Notes: a model not told the origin generated them from the letters alone. DNA of 64,000 nt from Lepidostoma basale (GCA_022606425.2 JAHDVF020000067.1:1116001-1180000), one strand, 5' to 3'; counted from the first letter of the stretch, positions 50,690 through 61,630 are shown. A program made the numbers and translations.

Positions 50690-50850
50690 AAACAAGTTTT
50701 ATTTTAATTTATGGGAAAGACATATTTCGCCTGTCTAGGGCATTCTAAAATGTCACGTAAAATATATTTGATAACGCTCTAGACAGGCGTAATATATTAT
50801 TCCCATACATTCTACTAAAACTTCTAGAAAACAAACGTTTTCATTCGTAT
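50690..50850. repeat. PAL-3 inverted pair
   Basis: GGAAAGACATATTTCGCCTG, TCTAGGGCATTC, then TTTGATAACGCTCTAGACAG, GCGTAATATATTATTCCC and the outer AAACTTCTAGAAAACAAACG. Confidence 0.7.
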
Positions 50851-51225
50851 GTTTTTTATATACAACATGTCGTTTGAACTCAATCACTGTGTACAATAAT
50901 AAATACAGAAATATACATATTTGGTTACTTCAATACAGGAGGAAGGGTTAGGGTTCAATAAAATTATCTGTTATTGGCCACCCTCAAACATAACCTATAT
51001 AAATAAAATTCAATGTGCGTTATTGTGTGTTGAGATAACTCTATAAATACTTAACCATTTTTATCCAATTTTTTTTTCAATATTTCTTTACGTATCGAGT
51101 TCTAATGCCTCTTTAAAATAAAATAAATATATAATAAATTTCAAAGGACAGACGAATATAGACCTTAATGGTCGGAGTCCAAAGCTTAGAGGCTATATTT
51201 GTTTGTACATTATAATGTTGAATAG
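50851..51225. other. Intron 3 spacer, no recognised element
   Basis: Nothing supported. Confidence 0.4.
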
Positions 51226-51997
51226 TTAACCCTTAACGTACCGTGTTCAAAACAAAACGCTCGCTCCCATGTGGTAAGTTCAGTTTACCGCTAACTTTAT
51301 CTAAATATCAAGCATATGACTAGATGAATCAAAATTTAATTTATGTCATCTTGTAGGGAATTTCATTAGGAATAGATAGATATCTATAACATACATGGAT
51401 TATTTGAAAAACATATCATTATTAATTTTTTTCTGGAACCATGCGATTTCTGATATGTAATGCGTCACAGCATACGGGCGACTGGACATCGGGTATAAAC
51501 TTGTCTGCGCGCCGCGGCCGGCGGGGCGAGGATAAAGGCACCTAGGCAAAATGTATAGTACGTTCAAGACAACGAGTACGTATTAATATTTGTCCCTTTT
51601 GGTAAAGTGTTAATATTTTCACAGTTCTGATATTATTAAATTACGTGCTGCGTTTTCATCCAGTCGGTATTATTACGTACCTATTGAAAAGGTCAAAGAT
51701 ATAATTTATAATACGTTCAAAACAGCGAGTAAGTATTTGTCACTTTTGATAAAGTTGTCAATATTAGCAAAACAAATTCTACCTTAACACGAATGAAGGT
51801 GAGGGCAGTCTTAGAAAATATTTTTTTTGGGATGAAGGAAGTAATTTTTTGCTTTTTTTTTTTATTACGAAATATTGAGAACACTTCAATGGAGGATTAC
51901 AATTTTTTTTTTAATATTAGGGTCCATAGGTTTTAAGAAAATCAACTTTAAATTGGCAGTGGAAACTCAATTGACCACATGGCAACGCGACGGTTAA
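51226..51997 (+). mobile_element. piggyBac-like non-autonomous element, copy 3
   Basis: TTAA (51226-51229) CCCTTAACGTACCGTG ... GCAACGCGACGG TTAA (51994-51997). Compared with copy 2 it lacks about 20 bases near 51530 but is otherwise colinear. Confidence 0.85.
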
Positions 51998-52164
51998 TAA
52001 GAATGATATTTTTTTTCTTTATGAGAATTACATGTATGTTCTCCCTAATACTAAAAGTATATAAAAAAAAACTACATGAAAGAGAAGTTTTCATTCGTAC
52101 TTACTATTTACTTATTATTTATGTTTTAAGAACAATGTTTGATAAAATTTTAAATGATTATATC
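51998..52164. other. Spacer
   Basis: Nothing recognised. Confidence 0.3.
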
Positions 52165-52490
52165 AGATAGAAATGTAGAGCGGAAGAAAGTATTATGAAG
52201 AAAATTATGAAAGGATCACTGCATTAGTCTGGACATATGGAACTCATGGATATAGAAAGTATACGTTTATAATGTGAATGGAAAACGGAGTCGAGAAAGA
52301 CCGATGAAAACTTGGCATGACCAAATTTATCAATTTTTAAATATCAGTCATGTTTAAAATCGGAAGAATAGACGTGCGTGTATAACTCGCTGTATGAATG
52401 TGAAGAAAAATATATAGCTGTGTCAGGGTAAAGTAGTGTGGCGATCCATTCTATCTGCCTATCCTTTCGGGAAAAGAGCGAGATGCTCTA
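52165..52490 (+). pseudogene. LINE-A fragment
   Basis: CRAEESIMKKIMKGSLH, VYVYNVNGKRSRERPMKTWH, DQIYQFLNISHV and WRSILSAYPFGK: decayed copy that served as target region for the next element. Confidence 0.75.
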
Positions 52491-52904
52491 TTGTTATTCA
52501 ACAAACAAACAAACAAACCATCACGCCGTTTCCCCGCAGGGGTAGGCAGAGAGAATGGACCGCCACACTACTTTATCCTGGCAAACCTCTCTAGCTTCCT
52601 TCACATGCATACAACGAGTCATACACGCACGTCGATTCCTCCGACTTCTAACATGACCAACCTTTAAAATTTGATTAATTTGGTCATGCCATGTTTTCCT
52701 CGATCTGCCTCGACTCCTTACCCCATTTACATCATTAACGTATACTTTCTTAACCATTCTTTCTCCATCCATGCGTTCCATATGTCCGAACCAACGCAAC
52801 GATCCTTTCATAATTTTGTTCATAATACCTTCTTCCGCTCTACATTTCTTTCTTATATCAGCATTTGAGATTCTGTCGTATATCGTTCTACCGTTGTTAT
52901 TCAA
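52491..52904 (-). mobile_element. LINE-A insertion with 11-bp target duplication
   Basis: TTGTTATTCAA at 52491-52501 is repeated at 52894-52904. The minus frame is open: GRTIYDRISNADIRKKCRAE, SLRWFGHMERMDGERMVKKV, NDVNGVRSRGRSRKTWHDQI, VVWRSILSAYPCGETA. It ends in an (AAAC)n tail. Recent 5'-truncated copy. Confidence 0.9.
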
Positions 52905-53184
52905 GAAACTATGAATAAGTTATGTTTTACATTTTAATGAACCATTCTGTGAGATTCCTAGAATTTACAATTGTCTAAGCGTCTAAGGCAATGTATACAA
53001 AAAGCGATTCACATAACTTCATTATGTAATAGCACTCTCAAAATACTTGGGTTTGTCATCAAAAACGCCAAGATCTCTCGTAACATGCAGGTGTCTTGAA
53101 GTTACAGTAATTCTCTGGTGAGAAGCCGATTTTAATTCAGTTCCATTATTTGGGCACCGCATGAGGTTCCCCATATTCCCTGAT
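52905..53184. other. Spacer
   Basis: Not recognised. Confidence 0.35.
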
Positions 53185-53560
53185 GGATAGGGTGCAGAAA
53201 AAAATTCTGCGATATGTTAAGGAGTATGAATATTACCCGTGGATCTTTCCGCCTAATTTATTTCTAGGGGTGTTAGGCTACCAGTCATTTAGCAGAAGAT
53301 GAGCCATTTATTTAGGTGCTCACTTCTTTCGACTGATAGGTAGTTGTATATATAACTACTGAGTGATGTAGGTATGTTCGTTCCTTGATAATTATCTTCG
53401 ACAAACGGAAGCACATATTGTTTTATTTCCCATAATGCAAAACCAACCTGCTAATGGTTATGCCAATAAGTAGAGCAGTATATTTACTAATTCGCGTCAC
53501 CTCAGAGGTCGGCGTATTTTGTGATAGTGTAGTACACCAGAGCACCTGAGGGAGGCGCTG
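53185..53560 (+). pseudogene. LINE-H fragment
   Basis: KKILRYVKEYEYYPWIFPPN, LFLGVLGYQSFSRR, stop, then GAHFFRLIGSCIYN. Decayed sequence with PIMQNQPANGYANK-like and ITNSRHLRGRRIL follows, homologous to the end of the 54992-55366 copy. Confidence 0.75.
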
Positions 53561-53814
53561 TTTATGTTGTAATTTTGAAATCATCATATTATTTTATAAT
53601 GTATTATTTACTTCAATCCATTGTTTTCATTTAATTTCATTTTATTTATTTGAATAAAAGTCACAAACATTGCAGACATATAATTCCAGATTAAAAAAAT
53701 CAATAAAATAAAGAATTAGAAAGAATCATATACGTAACATTGATATTGCATCCCTGAGGCAACTCACACTAGCACGAAAAATGTCCACCTCCGAAGAGAC
53801 CCGATTAAGCAATT
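53561..53814. other. Spacer, probable LINE-H 3' flank
   Basis: TTTCATTTTATTTATTTGAATAA and CACTAGCACGAAAAATG. No frame. Confidence 0.35.
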
Positions 53815-53960
53815 TTCGCCCGAAACACTATGATACTTCAACATTAAAATTCTAAAACCTGATAATGTCAACATAGATTGAGGAAACAGCTGTCGCGTAA
53901 AATAAAAATACAATTGTGGAACATAAAACAAAGCTTTAAATTTATCAGTTTATGTATTAT
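53815..53960 (+). repeat. PAL-2 arm
   Basis: TTTTCGCCCGAAACACTATG, then CCTGATAATGTCAACATAGA, TTGAGGAAACAGCTGTCGCG and AAAATACAATTGTGGAACAT. Confidence 0.65.
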
Positions 53961-53974
53961 TTACTATTTTTTTA

Positions 53975-54110
53975 CAATACGTCGTTTGAATCCAATTAAT
54001 GTACACAATTTTTTTTTAGCTATTTTACTGATTCTCGTGACATGTGATAGATAGCTAATCTATCGCCATTTTATGGTCACGTGAATTCTATACCAGAAAA
54101 TTGTGTGTCT
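53975..54110 (-). mobile_element. SINE-1 3' part
   Basis: TGTGATAGATAGCTAATCTA, TCGCCATTTTATGGTCACGT and GAATTCTATACCAGA match the SINE-1 body. The tRNA-like head is absent. Confidence 0.75.
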
Positions 54111-54218
54111 CAAACATTTTATTGAGTATATGATATATCACTATTGTATTAGAATGTAGTTCTGTGAAAATGACCAAATATCTTTTAAATATTTTATAAG
54201 GCTTATTCCTCTGTGCAG

Positions 54219-54393
54219 ACATACAACCTGAACGCCCAGACCGGAGAATCGTCCGCCTGCGCCACGGCCCTTTTGTGCGGCGTGAAAGCGAACTACGAGA
54301 CACTGGGGTTGGACGGAAGAGCGGGTTTCGAGAACTGCTCGTCATCGTTGGACGCCAGAGTCTCCTCCATACTAGAGTGGGCGCAGGATGCGG
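54219..54393 (+). CDS. ALP: Alkaline phosphatase exon 4 (nucleophile serine)
   Basis: Encodes residues 114-171 plus one base. TYNLNAQTGESSACATALLC, GVKANYETLGLDGRAGFENC and ILEWAQDAG match the catalytic loop region of insect alkaline phosphatases. The phosphorylated serine corresponds to Ser124 in GESSACATA. The family pattern is [IV]-x-D-S-[GAS]-[GASC]-[GAST]-[GA]-T. Here the residue before the serine is Glu123 instead of Asp, the first position is Thr and the seventh Cys, while S124, A128 and T129 are kept. The acceptor is CTGTGCAG (ends 54218) and the donor GTAAGC at 54394, phase 0 in, 1 out. The remaining C-terminal two-thirds (further metal ligands, GPI signal) lies beyond the window. 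Catalytic competence is probable but the substitutions deserve attention. Confidence 0.9.
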
Positions 54394-54760
54394 GTAAGCC
54401 CCTTTGGAATAAAAAAATTTCAATCCTAGAGAACATGAACCTATTGAACCAGCAAGTCTAACATCTTTGCTGGTTCTTGGGATTCATCTTCTTCCTTGAG
54501 TACTGATGAAGCATATACCCGTCAAATTACAGTTTGTAGCTACGCTGAAGTCGCGTATTTACGTCGTGTGCGTACGTATGAAAAGATGTTTGTATAATTT
54601 GCTACGATGCCCGCCCAGTGCACCGCAAGGCGTTAAGTTGGAAGTAGAATTCCTGTTGCGCAGCATTCAGCATGTACGTAATAATTTGGTATTTCATTCA
54701 GCAGTGAACGTGTTAATGTGGTATTTCCTGTTGCGTTATATTTTTGTGCCATTTTAATGA
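54394..54760. other. Start of intron 4
   Basis: Donor GTAAGC. Frame 54506-54757 (VRMKRCLYNLLRCPPSAPQG) is unconvincing and no domain was recognised. Confidence 0.4.
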
Positions 54761-54764
54761 ACAC

Positions 54765-54890
54765 TGAGGAAGGGCGTCTGTGACCCGAAACATGATTGTA
54801 AAAAGTGCGAAAAATCCAGTGTGAATCGACAAGAAAGTGTTTTGGTGAATAAATCAAATCAAATCAAATCAAATCAGTTTATTTTTCTCA
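54765..54890 (+). repeat. PAL-1-like arm followed by (AAATC)n
   Basis: CTGAGGA, A, GGG-loop-CCC, GAAACATGATT: the hammerhead-like order with core position 7 as G. AAATC units at 54848-54878 are the tail of the adjoining antisense LINE-H. Confidence 0.55.
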
Positions 54891-55375
54891 AAAGACATTA
54901 CAAACATTTTTTATAGTTTAAGGCATCTATTGAGAACAGGTAAAACATAAGGAATATATAATACCAGGAACGCATGAGAGATGGTTCGACATTAGGAATA
55001 CAAAATACTCTCCAAAGTCAAGAGTATTTGTCTTCTGAATGTACTTTCACGAATATGAAAGACATCGATCTCCGAAGCGATCATGTTCAGCAGTTTGATT
55101 GCTCTCCCCACCGGCATCACCAGAGGCAGGTTGGTTCTGCATGCTGGGAGATAAAACAGTCTGTGCTGACGCTGTCGAAGATAGCCATCCGGAACATAAA
55201 GATGGATAGCCTCCAAGATGACGGAGTTCTCAAAGAATCCCCTGATAAGTCTGAAGAAATGGGTAAGTGTGCACCCATCCCTTCTTATCTGTAAACTATT
55301 GGTCCCCAGCATGCCCAAGAGGAATGCAGTGGGATAAAGCCACGGATAGCTACCAAACTCCCTCATGTAGAGATT
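54880..55375 (-). pseudogene. LINE-H reverse transcriptase fragment
   Basis: The frame 54992-55366 is open over 124 codons: MREFGSYPWLYPTAFLLGML, GTNSLQIRRDGCTLTHFFRL, IRGFFENSVILEAIHLYVPD, RQHRLFYLPACRTNLPLVMP, VGRAIKLLNMIASEIDVFHI. This is the C-terminal region of an insect LINE whose last part reads FxLPxCRTNxxxxSP. The (AAATC)n 3' tail lies at 54848. No catalytic motif is retained. Confidence 0.85.
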
Positions 55376-55424
55376 AGTGTTTGATGCGTAAATTTGATGA
55401 TTAAAGCAGTATTAACGTTAGTGT

Positions 55425-55829
55425 TTGATGCGTAAGGCCTATACTGACATACACTATTGAGACCAGAGCGGATACCACAAGAACGAACGCTAAAGTACGG
55501 GTGGCATAGATGAGGATGCTGAGGATGATAGTAAGAAAGACTATTCGAGATTGGGTGAGGAACACGGCCATTCGCGAGATCTGCAAGGTGGAGGAGGTCG
55601 TGAGATGGGGCAGACAACGTAGAAAATACTAAAATGCGCACGTACAGAGGATGGATCCCACCAGAATCCCACACGCTGTGGCGCATCAGATTCCTGCCGG
55701 CTGCCGTCCTTCCAGAAGACCGCCGAAGAGATGGAGAGATAGTTGGGAGTCAACCTCCCAAGAGAGGCCAGCCTGATTTCAGGAACAGACCAAAGGTCTA
55801 TAAGGAGAAGAAGAAGAAGAAGAAGAAGT
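55425..55829 (+). pseudogene. LINE-D 3' fragment
   Basis: KAYTDIHYxDQSGYHKNERx-type start, RLRMIVRKTIRDWVRNTAIR, EICKVEEVVRWGRQRRKY, then RMDPTRIPHAVAHQIPAGCR, PSRRPPKRWRDSWESTSQER, ending in (GAA)n. Same family as 36905 and 47637. Confidence 0.85.
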
Positions 55830-56249
55830 TTGATGACAGAAGTTTCTTTAAAATGTATTAAACAACGTGGTGTGTCTTTTCTACAAGGTTTTAAACTAAA
55901 AATACATTTCTTCCAAGAATCTCCAATAGTCTATTTCGTTTTGTTATCAATATAAAGTATAAAACAACAGTCTTAACTGGAACATGCCCACGCTGCTGTT
56001 TACTTTTAGGCACGCTTTGTTTCGTCGTTGGTGAAAAACAGGAAATACGTACCTAGTTGACTCAAAGGGAAGTTATAATTCCTAGTATTCCTAGGTAAAA
56101 ATATCAAGTCTTCTCAGAAAACAATATAATTTAGTCTGAGAAATTTCGTTGTAGATGGAAAACTTGAATGAGGCCCAATGAGATATTTAGTTAAATCAAT
56201 CATTCGTAAAGAAAACTGTTAAGAAAACTATGTCCATGAATATTCAAAG
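55830..56249. other. Intron 4 spacer, no recognised element
   Basis: Nothing supported. Confidence 0.4.
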
Positions 56250-56400
56250 GTCAATTGGTGTGGTGGTGTAGGGGATAGAACCCTTGGCTCCTGATCCAGG
56301 GGGCATGGGTTCCTTCTTCATAATAATGAGCTATTTTCTGCTCACATTTAAGATTGTAAAATAAATTCTAATATCATTGATGTTAATCTTTTTTTTTTTT
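56250..56400 (+). mobile_element. SINE-2 (tRNA-like)
   Basis: TGGTGTAGGGGATAGAACCC (A-box), CTCCTGATCCAGGGGGCATG (anticodon-arm-like), GGGTTCC (B-box start), then CTTCTTCATAATAATGAGCT and ATTTTCTGCTCACATTTAAG. Ends in a T-rich run. Copy also at 38350. Confidence 0.7.
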
Positions 56401-56421
56401 TTAATTCATAAAACGATTTTT

Positions 56422-56705
56422 AATAACTAACTAACTAACCATCACGCCGTCTCCCCGAAGGGGTAGGCAGAAAGAATAGACTGCCACACTTTTCTTTCCT
56501 TGCATATTTCTCTCGCTTCCTCAACATTCCTTCCTCGTACATCGTGTCATACACGCGCGTCGATTTTTCTGGCTCCTCACGTGGCCTACATTCAATGTTT
56601 GATTTATTTGATCGTGCCACGTTTTCTTCGATCTTCCTCTATTTCTAGTTTCATTTACATCGTTAACATATACTTTATTTACCATTCTTTCTTCATTTAT
56701 TCTTT
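56422..56705 (-). pseudogene. LINE-A 3' fragment
   Basis: TAACTAACTAACTAACCATC terminus, then the antisense of YARKEKCGSLFFLPTPSG-frame, RCMYEEGMLRKRE, RPREEPEKSTRV, VARSNKSNIEC and NERRM. Confidence 0.8.
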
Positions 56706-56781
56706 CGAACGACTTTCTTCTATTTCATTCCTAACGAAGAGCGAAATAGAAGAACAAAAGAACAAACAATTATTTATTTTT
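56706..56781. other. Spacer
   Basis: Short inverted block CTTCTATTTCATTCCTAAC / GCGAAATAGAAG near 56720-56750. Confidence 0.3.
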
Positions 56782-57461
56782 TACTTTACACTAACTAACT
56801 AACTAAGTAACTTACCATCACGCGGTCTCCCCGGAGGGGTAGGCAGAAAGAATAGAACGCCACACTGCGCGTCCTGACATACGTCGCTTCCTCTACATTC
56901 ATACATCTTGTCATGCACGCACGTCGATTTTTCCGACTCCTCACGTGGCCGACATTCAATATTTGATTGATTTGATCGTGCCACGTTTTCCTCGGCCTTC
57001 CTCTTTTTCTAGCTCCGTTCACGCCGTTTACATATACCTTCTTTACCATTCTGTCTTCACTGATTCTTTCCATGTGTCCAAACCATCTCAATGACCCTTT
57101 CCTTATTTTGTTCATAACACTTTCTTTCGCACCACATTCACTTCTTATACTTGCATTTGTCACTCTATCATATACAAATTTGCCACACATTCGTCTTAGA
57201 GATCTCATTTCTACTGCATTTATTCTACTTTCATCCTTCTTTAGCCAGTTCCATGCTTCACTTCCATACATAAGGGTCGGCACAAGAACACCATTGTGCA
57301 CTGCCATCTTAGCTTTTTTGGATAGGCTTTTGTTTGCGATGACAACTTTAAGTGGACCATTTATTCTGTTGCCTGCCCCAACCCTTCTTTCAATATCCTT
57401 CTCCACCCTCCCATCTTTTGTAAACATACTTCCTAAATAAACACGTATTCCTACTTTACAC
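56782..57461 (-). mobile_element. LINE-A insertion with 10-bp target duplication
   Basis: TACTTTACAC at 56782-56791 is repeated at 57452-57461. The minus strand is open over 210 codons: MFTKDGRVEKDIERRVGAGN, RINGPLKVVIANKSLSKKAK, MAVHNGVLVPTLMYGSEAWN, RRMCGKFVYDRVTNASIRSE, LRWFGHMERISEDRMVKKVY, RGRPRKTWHDQINQILNVGH. Very similar to the 5273 copy, so the same young subfamily. Confidence 0.9.
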
Positions 57462-57532
57462 GTATATAAAAATCACGGAAAAATAAAATGTTCAATATTA
57501 TATTTTGTTATGCGTAAATCGTTTTATAGCTC

Positions 57533-58035
57533 AAATGGCAGTGCACAATGGTGTTCTTGTACCGACCCTTATGTATGGAAGCGAAGCGTGGAACTGGCAA
57601 AATAAATATAAAAGTAGAATAAATGCAGTAGAAATGATATCTCTTAGACGAATGTGTTGATACCCTGTGTATGATAAAGTGTCGAATGAAAATATAAGAA
57701 GTGAATGCGGTGCGAATGATGGTGTAATGAACAAAATAATGAAAGGATTATTAAGGTAGTTTGGTCACATGGAAAAAATGGTAAATAAAGTATTTTTTAA
57801 CGATGTAAATGAAACTAGAAATAGAGGAAGACAGAGAAGACACGTGGCACGATCAAATAAATCAAATACTGAATGTCGACCACGTGAGGAGTCAGAAAAA
57901 ATAATGCGCGTGCATGACACGATGTATGAATGTTGAGGGAGCGAGAGAAACATGTCAGAAAAGGAAAGTGTGGCAGTCCATTATTTCTGCCTATCTCTTC
58001 GGGGAGACGGCGTGATGGTTAGTTAGTTAGTTAAT
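57533..58035 (+). pseudogene. LINE-A 3' fragment
   Basis: MAVHNGVLVPTLMYGSEAWN, WQNKYKSRINAVEMISLRRM, stop, VYDKVSNENIRSECGANDGV, stop in place of the Trp of LRWFGH (TAG for TGG), then FNDVNETRNRGRQRR and RCMNVEGARETCQKRKVWQS. Ends in (TTAG)n. Confidence 0.85.
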
Positions 58036-58160
58036 CACAATAAATAACAAATTCTGAATCGAATTAAAGTAATTGTATTCTGAATTTGTATTATGTAATG
58101 GTTTTGGAACAATGGTACAATACTAGAAACCTACATTTAAATAATATTATAAATGAAACA
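58036..58160. other. Spacer
   Basis: Nothing recognised. Confidence 0.3.
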
Positions 58161-58765
58161 TTGTTTCTTCTTCTTCTTCCTGTGCCGTGTCAGGTCCCCC
58201 CGACGTTGGCGATCACTCCGGCGAAAACCTCCCTGTCCTGCGCTGCCCGAAACAGGTCATCCACCGTCCTCATTCCGGTCCACTCTCTAATGTTGCGCAG
58301 CCAGGACATCTATTTTCTGCCAACTCCCCGTCTTCCCTCTATCTTGCCCTCCAATATAAGTCGGAGGAGGCGGTACTTTTCTCCACGCAGCACGTGACCC
58401 AAATATGAGACCTTTTTCACTTTGACATTCGACAACAGCTCTCTCTTGGCTCCGGCTCTCCTAAGTACTTCGACGTTACTGACCTTTTCGGTCCAAGGTA
58501 TACGAAGCATTCTTCTGTGTATCCACATTTCGAATGCTTCTAACCGATTCATTACGTTCACTTTTAGAGTCCATGTTTCACTTCCGTATAATAGAGCTGA
58601 CCATATGTAAGCTTTTATCATTCTTTGTCGAAGTTTAAGATTTAAATTATCGTCACAGAAGAAGGGTCTCATCTTATTAAATGCAGCACGTGCAACTTCT
58701 ATTCTACATTTTACTTCTGTATCTGGGTCGAGTGTTTTAGTAATGATACTGCCGAGGTATTTATA
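58161..58765 (-). pseudogene. LINE-B 3' fragment
   Basis: The frame 58310-58672 is open over 120 codons: MRPFFCDDNLNLKLRQRMIK, AYIWSALLYGSETWTLKVNV, MNRLEAFEMWIHRRMLRIPW, EVLRRAGAKRELLSNVKVKK, SYLGHVLRGEKYRLLRLILE. It continues after a frameshift with WLRNIREWTGMRTVDDLFRA. Nearly identical to 8955-9320 where they overlap, so the two are recent relatives. Confidence 0.9.
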
Positions 58766-58769
58766 ACAT

Positions 58770-59327
58770 TGTTTACCTTAGGAAATTTACCCGTGTATAA
58801 ATAATTTGAGGCAGATGACAATATTAGAAATTAGGTCGGGGAATCTAACCTTGCCTTGTAATTCGGCCGTCTGTATATTTCGCCAGCATTTGGCTATTCC
58901 TGAATTATAGAAGGCCATTTTAGTGCCGAGTTTACACAGTTAGCCGTTTTCGATGGTCAGGTAAATGAAATTGTAGCCGCCACCCCGGGGTACAATAGAG
59001 ACCGAAATAAGGTATCCAACTTTCGCAGTTAGAGCCTGTTGATGTCGCGTGAAAAATTTATCGCCGTTTTATCACTCAAACTCTATCATTTTAACGTGAT
59101 AAAGGTTTCGGGTATGCAAAATTCTAGCAATAAAATCTGTCGCATGCTCAGCGGTAAAAAATTCACTACATATGCGGAAGATTGGGAGTTCGGTAATTTT
59201 TTTTACGATTCGCTATCAAAAAGCCTGTGGTTTTGTTTTTTAAAACAGTTAATTGATTCACTAAAACATGTTTTTTTAATTACAACAAATACCAAAACTG
59301 TATGTGTTCTTATGTACGCACGTAAGA
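58770..59327. other. Unique intronic segment
   Basis: 58850-59040 is GC-richer. A 97-codon frame at 59039-59332 (LKLYHFNVIKVSGMQNSSNK) has no recognisable domain. Possible coding relic but unsupported. Confidence 0.35.
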
Positions 59328-59514
59328 AATAATACTTCTTTTCGTAACAAAAAAATATATATATTTGTGAAATGTATACTTATATCTGTATACGAATCCT
59401 GTAATAAAGTAGTTTGCTAAAATAATACTTCTTTTCGTAACAAAAAAATATATATATTTGTGAAATGTATACTTATATCTGTATACGAATTGTGTTAATA
59501 AAGTAGTTTGCTAA
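59328..59514 (+). repeat. 93-bp tandem duplication
   Basis: AATAATACTTCTTTTCGTAA starts at 59328 and again at 59421. The two units differ mainly at TCCTGTAATAA versus TTGTGTTAATAA. Near identity implies a recent duplication inside REP-X. Confidence 0.9.
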
Positions 59515-59840
59515 ATGCTAAACAATCATTCTTCATAGATGGCGTTAGTGGATGGATTGTATAGATTAATCTTAAAAAATTAATTAGTACAATCAAATCT
59601 ACATAGATGGCTAACTGGAACTGCCACGTGAAGATAAGTATGAATTTGGAGTATATATACAACTTCCAAAAATGTATCATACATGATCATAATAACAATG
59701 GTGGAATGGGGAATGTTGTAATTACATAAAGCGTGCGCTTAACCCAACCAATGACAGGTCATAAGTCCTGTAAACACCTTGATCATCCATATTCAGTTTC
59801 CAGTTTGTTTCTTCGTCTCTATTGAGATACAATTAAAAAT
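59515..59840 (+). repeat. REP-X copy
   Basis: CATAGATGGCGTTAGTGGAT, GTGGAATGGGGAATGTTGTA, CCAATGACAGGTCATAAGTC and TCTATTGAGATACAATTAAA match 3750-4090 in the same order. Confidence 0.75.
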
Positions 59841-59859
59841 TTAAAAAAATATATATTTA

Positions 59860-60335
59860 ACGAACTAATTAACCATCACGCCGTCTCCTAGGGTAGGCTA
59901 AAAGAATTGACTGCCACACTTTTCTTTCCTAACGTATTTCTCTCGCTCTCTCAACATTCATACATCGTGTCATGCACGCGCGTTGATTTCTCTGACTCCT
60001 CGCGTGGTCGACGTTCAATATAGTGTGATTTATTTAATCTTGTCACGTTATCCTCGGTCTTCCCCTATTACTAGTTCCATTTATATCGTTAACATATACT
60101 TTTTTACCATTCTTTCTTCATTCATTCTTTCCATATATCTAAACCATCTTAATGATCCTTTGGTTATTTTATTCATAACACCATCATTCGCATCGCATTC
60201 ACTTCTTATGTTTTCATTCGACACTCAATTTTCCACAGAGTTTCCACAGATTCGTCCAAGAGATCTCTTTTCTACTGCATTTATTCTACTTTCATCCTTC
60301 TTTTGCCAGTTCCATGCTTCGCTTCCATACATTAA
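59860..60335 (-). pseudogene. LINE-A 3' fragment
   Basis: Antisense terminus (ACCATCACGCCGTCTCC) through RACMTRCMNVER, RGSRKITWHDQ, WFRYMERMN and KEMRSLGRICGNSVEN to MYGSEAWNWQKKDESRINAV at 60335. Confidence 0.8.
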
Positions 60336-61095
60336 AACAGTAATATGCTTTCGGTTTAAACACTTGATTAAAGTTATGGGCATAATTTATAATAATTTTA
60401 AACGCTTTTATACTTTGTTTTTACACGACGTTGTTTCATTAAACCATCCGATTTCGCTCCCACCAAAGTTGAGTCTGTTTTGGTTATATTTAATTAACAT
60501 ATTAGAAAATACTTTTAAACTATTATGGATTGAAGTTATTTTTAACAATTATTTTTTTAGCTAAGTTATTTTAAATTGTATTGTTCCATATATTATAAAT
60601 ATTTTGTATTTCTTTCAATTTATATTTTCCTTCCCCAATGACCCAAATATGCAACCTTACGGGCTCATATATTCACTATTATACTCGTATATCTATATGC
60701 TTTCTTTAATTGCCTATTGTTTTTAAAATTAATTCTTCTCATAAATAACAATATCAAAATACAAGGTAACTAACAATTATGTTATTAAATTTATTTATTT
60801 TTTTAAATAATTTTTTTATCGATGATGAGTTTTCGAAGGTAGTTGGTCCAATTATTAAGACCACGATTGTACTCGCATACTTCCTGGCTAAAATTATATC
60901 AATTAGGAAGTTTGTGTAGAGAATAACGATACGCTCCAAATCTTTGAGCCAGGGGTCTTCCAACCATAATATCTTGTGTTAGCTTTGGACACTGGCAAGC
61001 TCACCGGATAATGATAACATACCTACTTTCAGTTAGTAATATCATCCAACAACATTCATCCATTATTAATCTTAATTAAACTTTGAAATTTTAAT
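60336..61095. other. Intron 4 spacer, no recognised element
   Basis: Very AT-rich. Frames here are compositional. TACTCGTA is at 60682-60689. Confidence 0.4.
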
Positions 61096-61097
61096 TT

Positions 61098-61540
61098 TCA
61101 AAGTGAAAATTGCCATTCACAGTGGGGTTTTAATACCAGCCCTGATGAACAGAATAAATGCGGTAGAGATGAGATTCGCGGTAAAACGAACTACAATATA
61201 ATTTTGAATGCTGATATAAGAAAGAAATATAGAGCAGAATAGTGTGATCAAAATTATGAAAAGATCACTGCTTTGGTTTAGGCATATAGAACGCATAGAT
61301 GAAGAAAATAATATGTAAAAAGTATACGTTAACTATGTGAATGGAGTACGAAATTGAGAAATACCGAGGAATACACGGCATGGCTATATTAATCAAATTT
61401 TAAAGATCGGCATGTTAGAAGTCGGAACAATCGACGTGCATGTATGACTCGCTGTATGAATATGGTGGAATCTAGAGAGGTGTGTGTCGTGATGTCGTGG
61501 TTCATTCTCTCTGTCTACCCTTACGGAGAAACGGTAGTCA
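61098..61540 (+). pseudogene. LINE-A old fragment
   Basis: KIAIHSGVLIPALMNRINAV, EMRF, then IFNADIRKKYRAE, VYVNYVNGVRN and MTRCMNMVESREVC near the end. Many indels. Confidence 0.7.
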
Positions 61541-61630
61541 TACTACTCAATCCTGACACACCTGTCTGGCTTCCTCCACATTTATACAGCAAATCTTACA
61601 CGCTGTATGAATGTTTCTTCCGACATCTTT
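61541..61630 (-). pseudogene. LINE-A scrap in antisense
   Basis: CTCAATCCTGACACACCTGT, CTTCCTCCACATTTATACAG and TTCTTCCGACATC match the antisense of SxMWRKPDRCVRIE. It abuts the sense copy tail-to-tail. Confidence 0.55.

Noticed and set aside
59039..59332. 97-codon hypothetical gene
   Set aside because: No domain, no splice or promoter evidence. It lies in intron 4 beside repeats.
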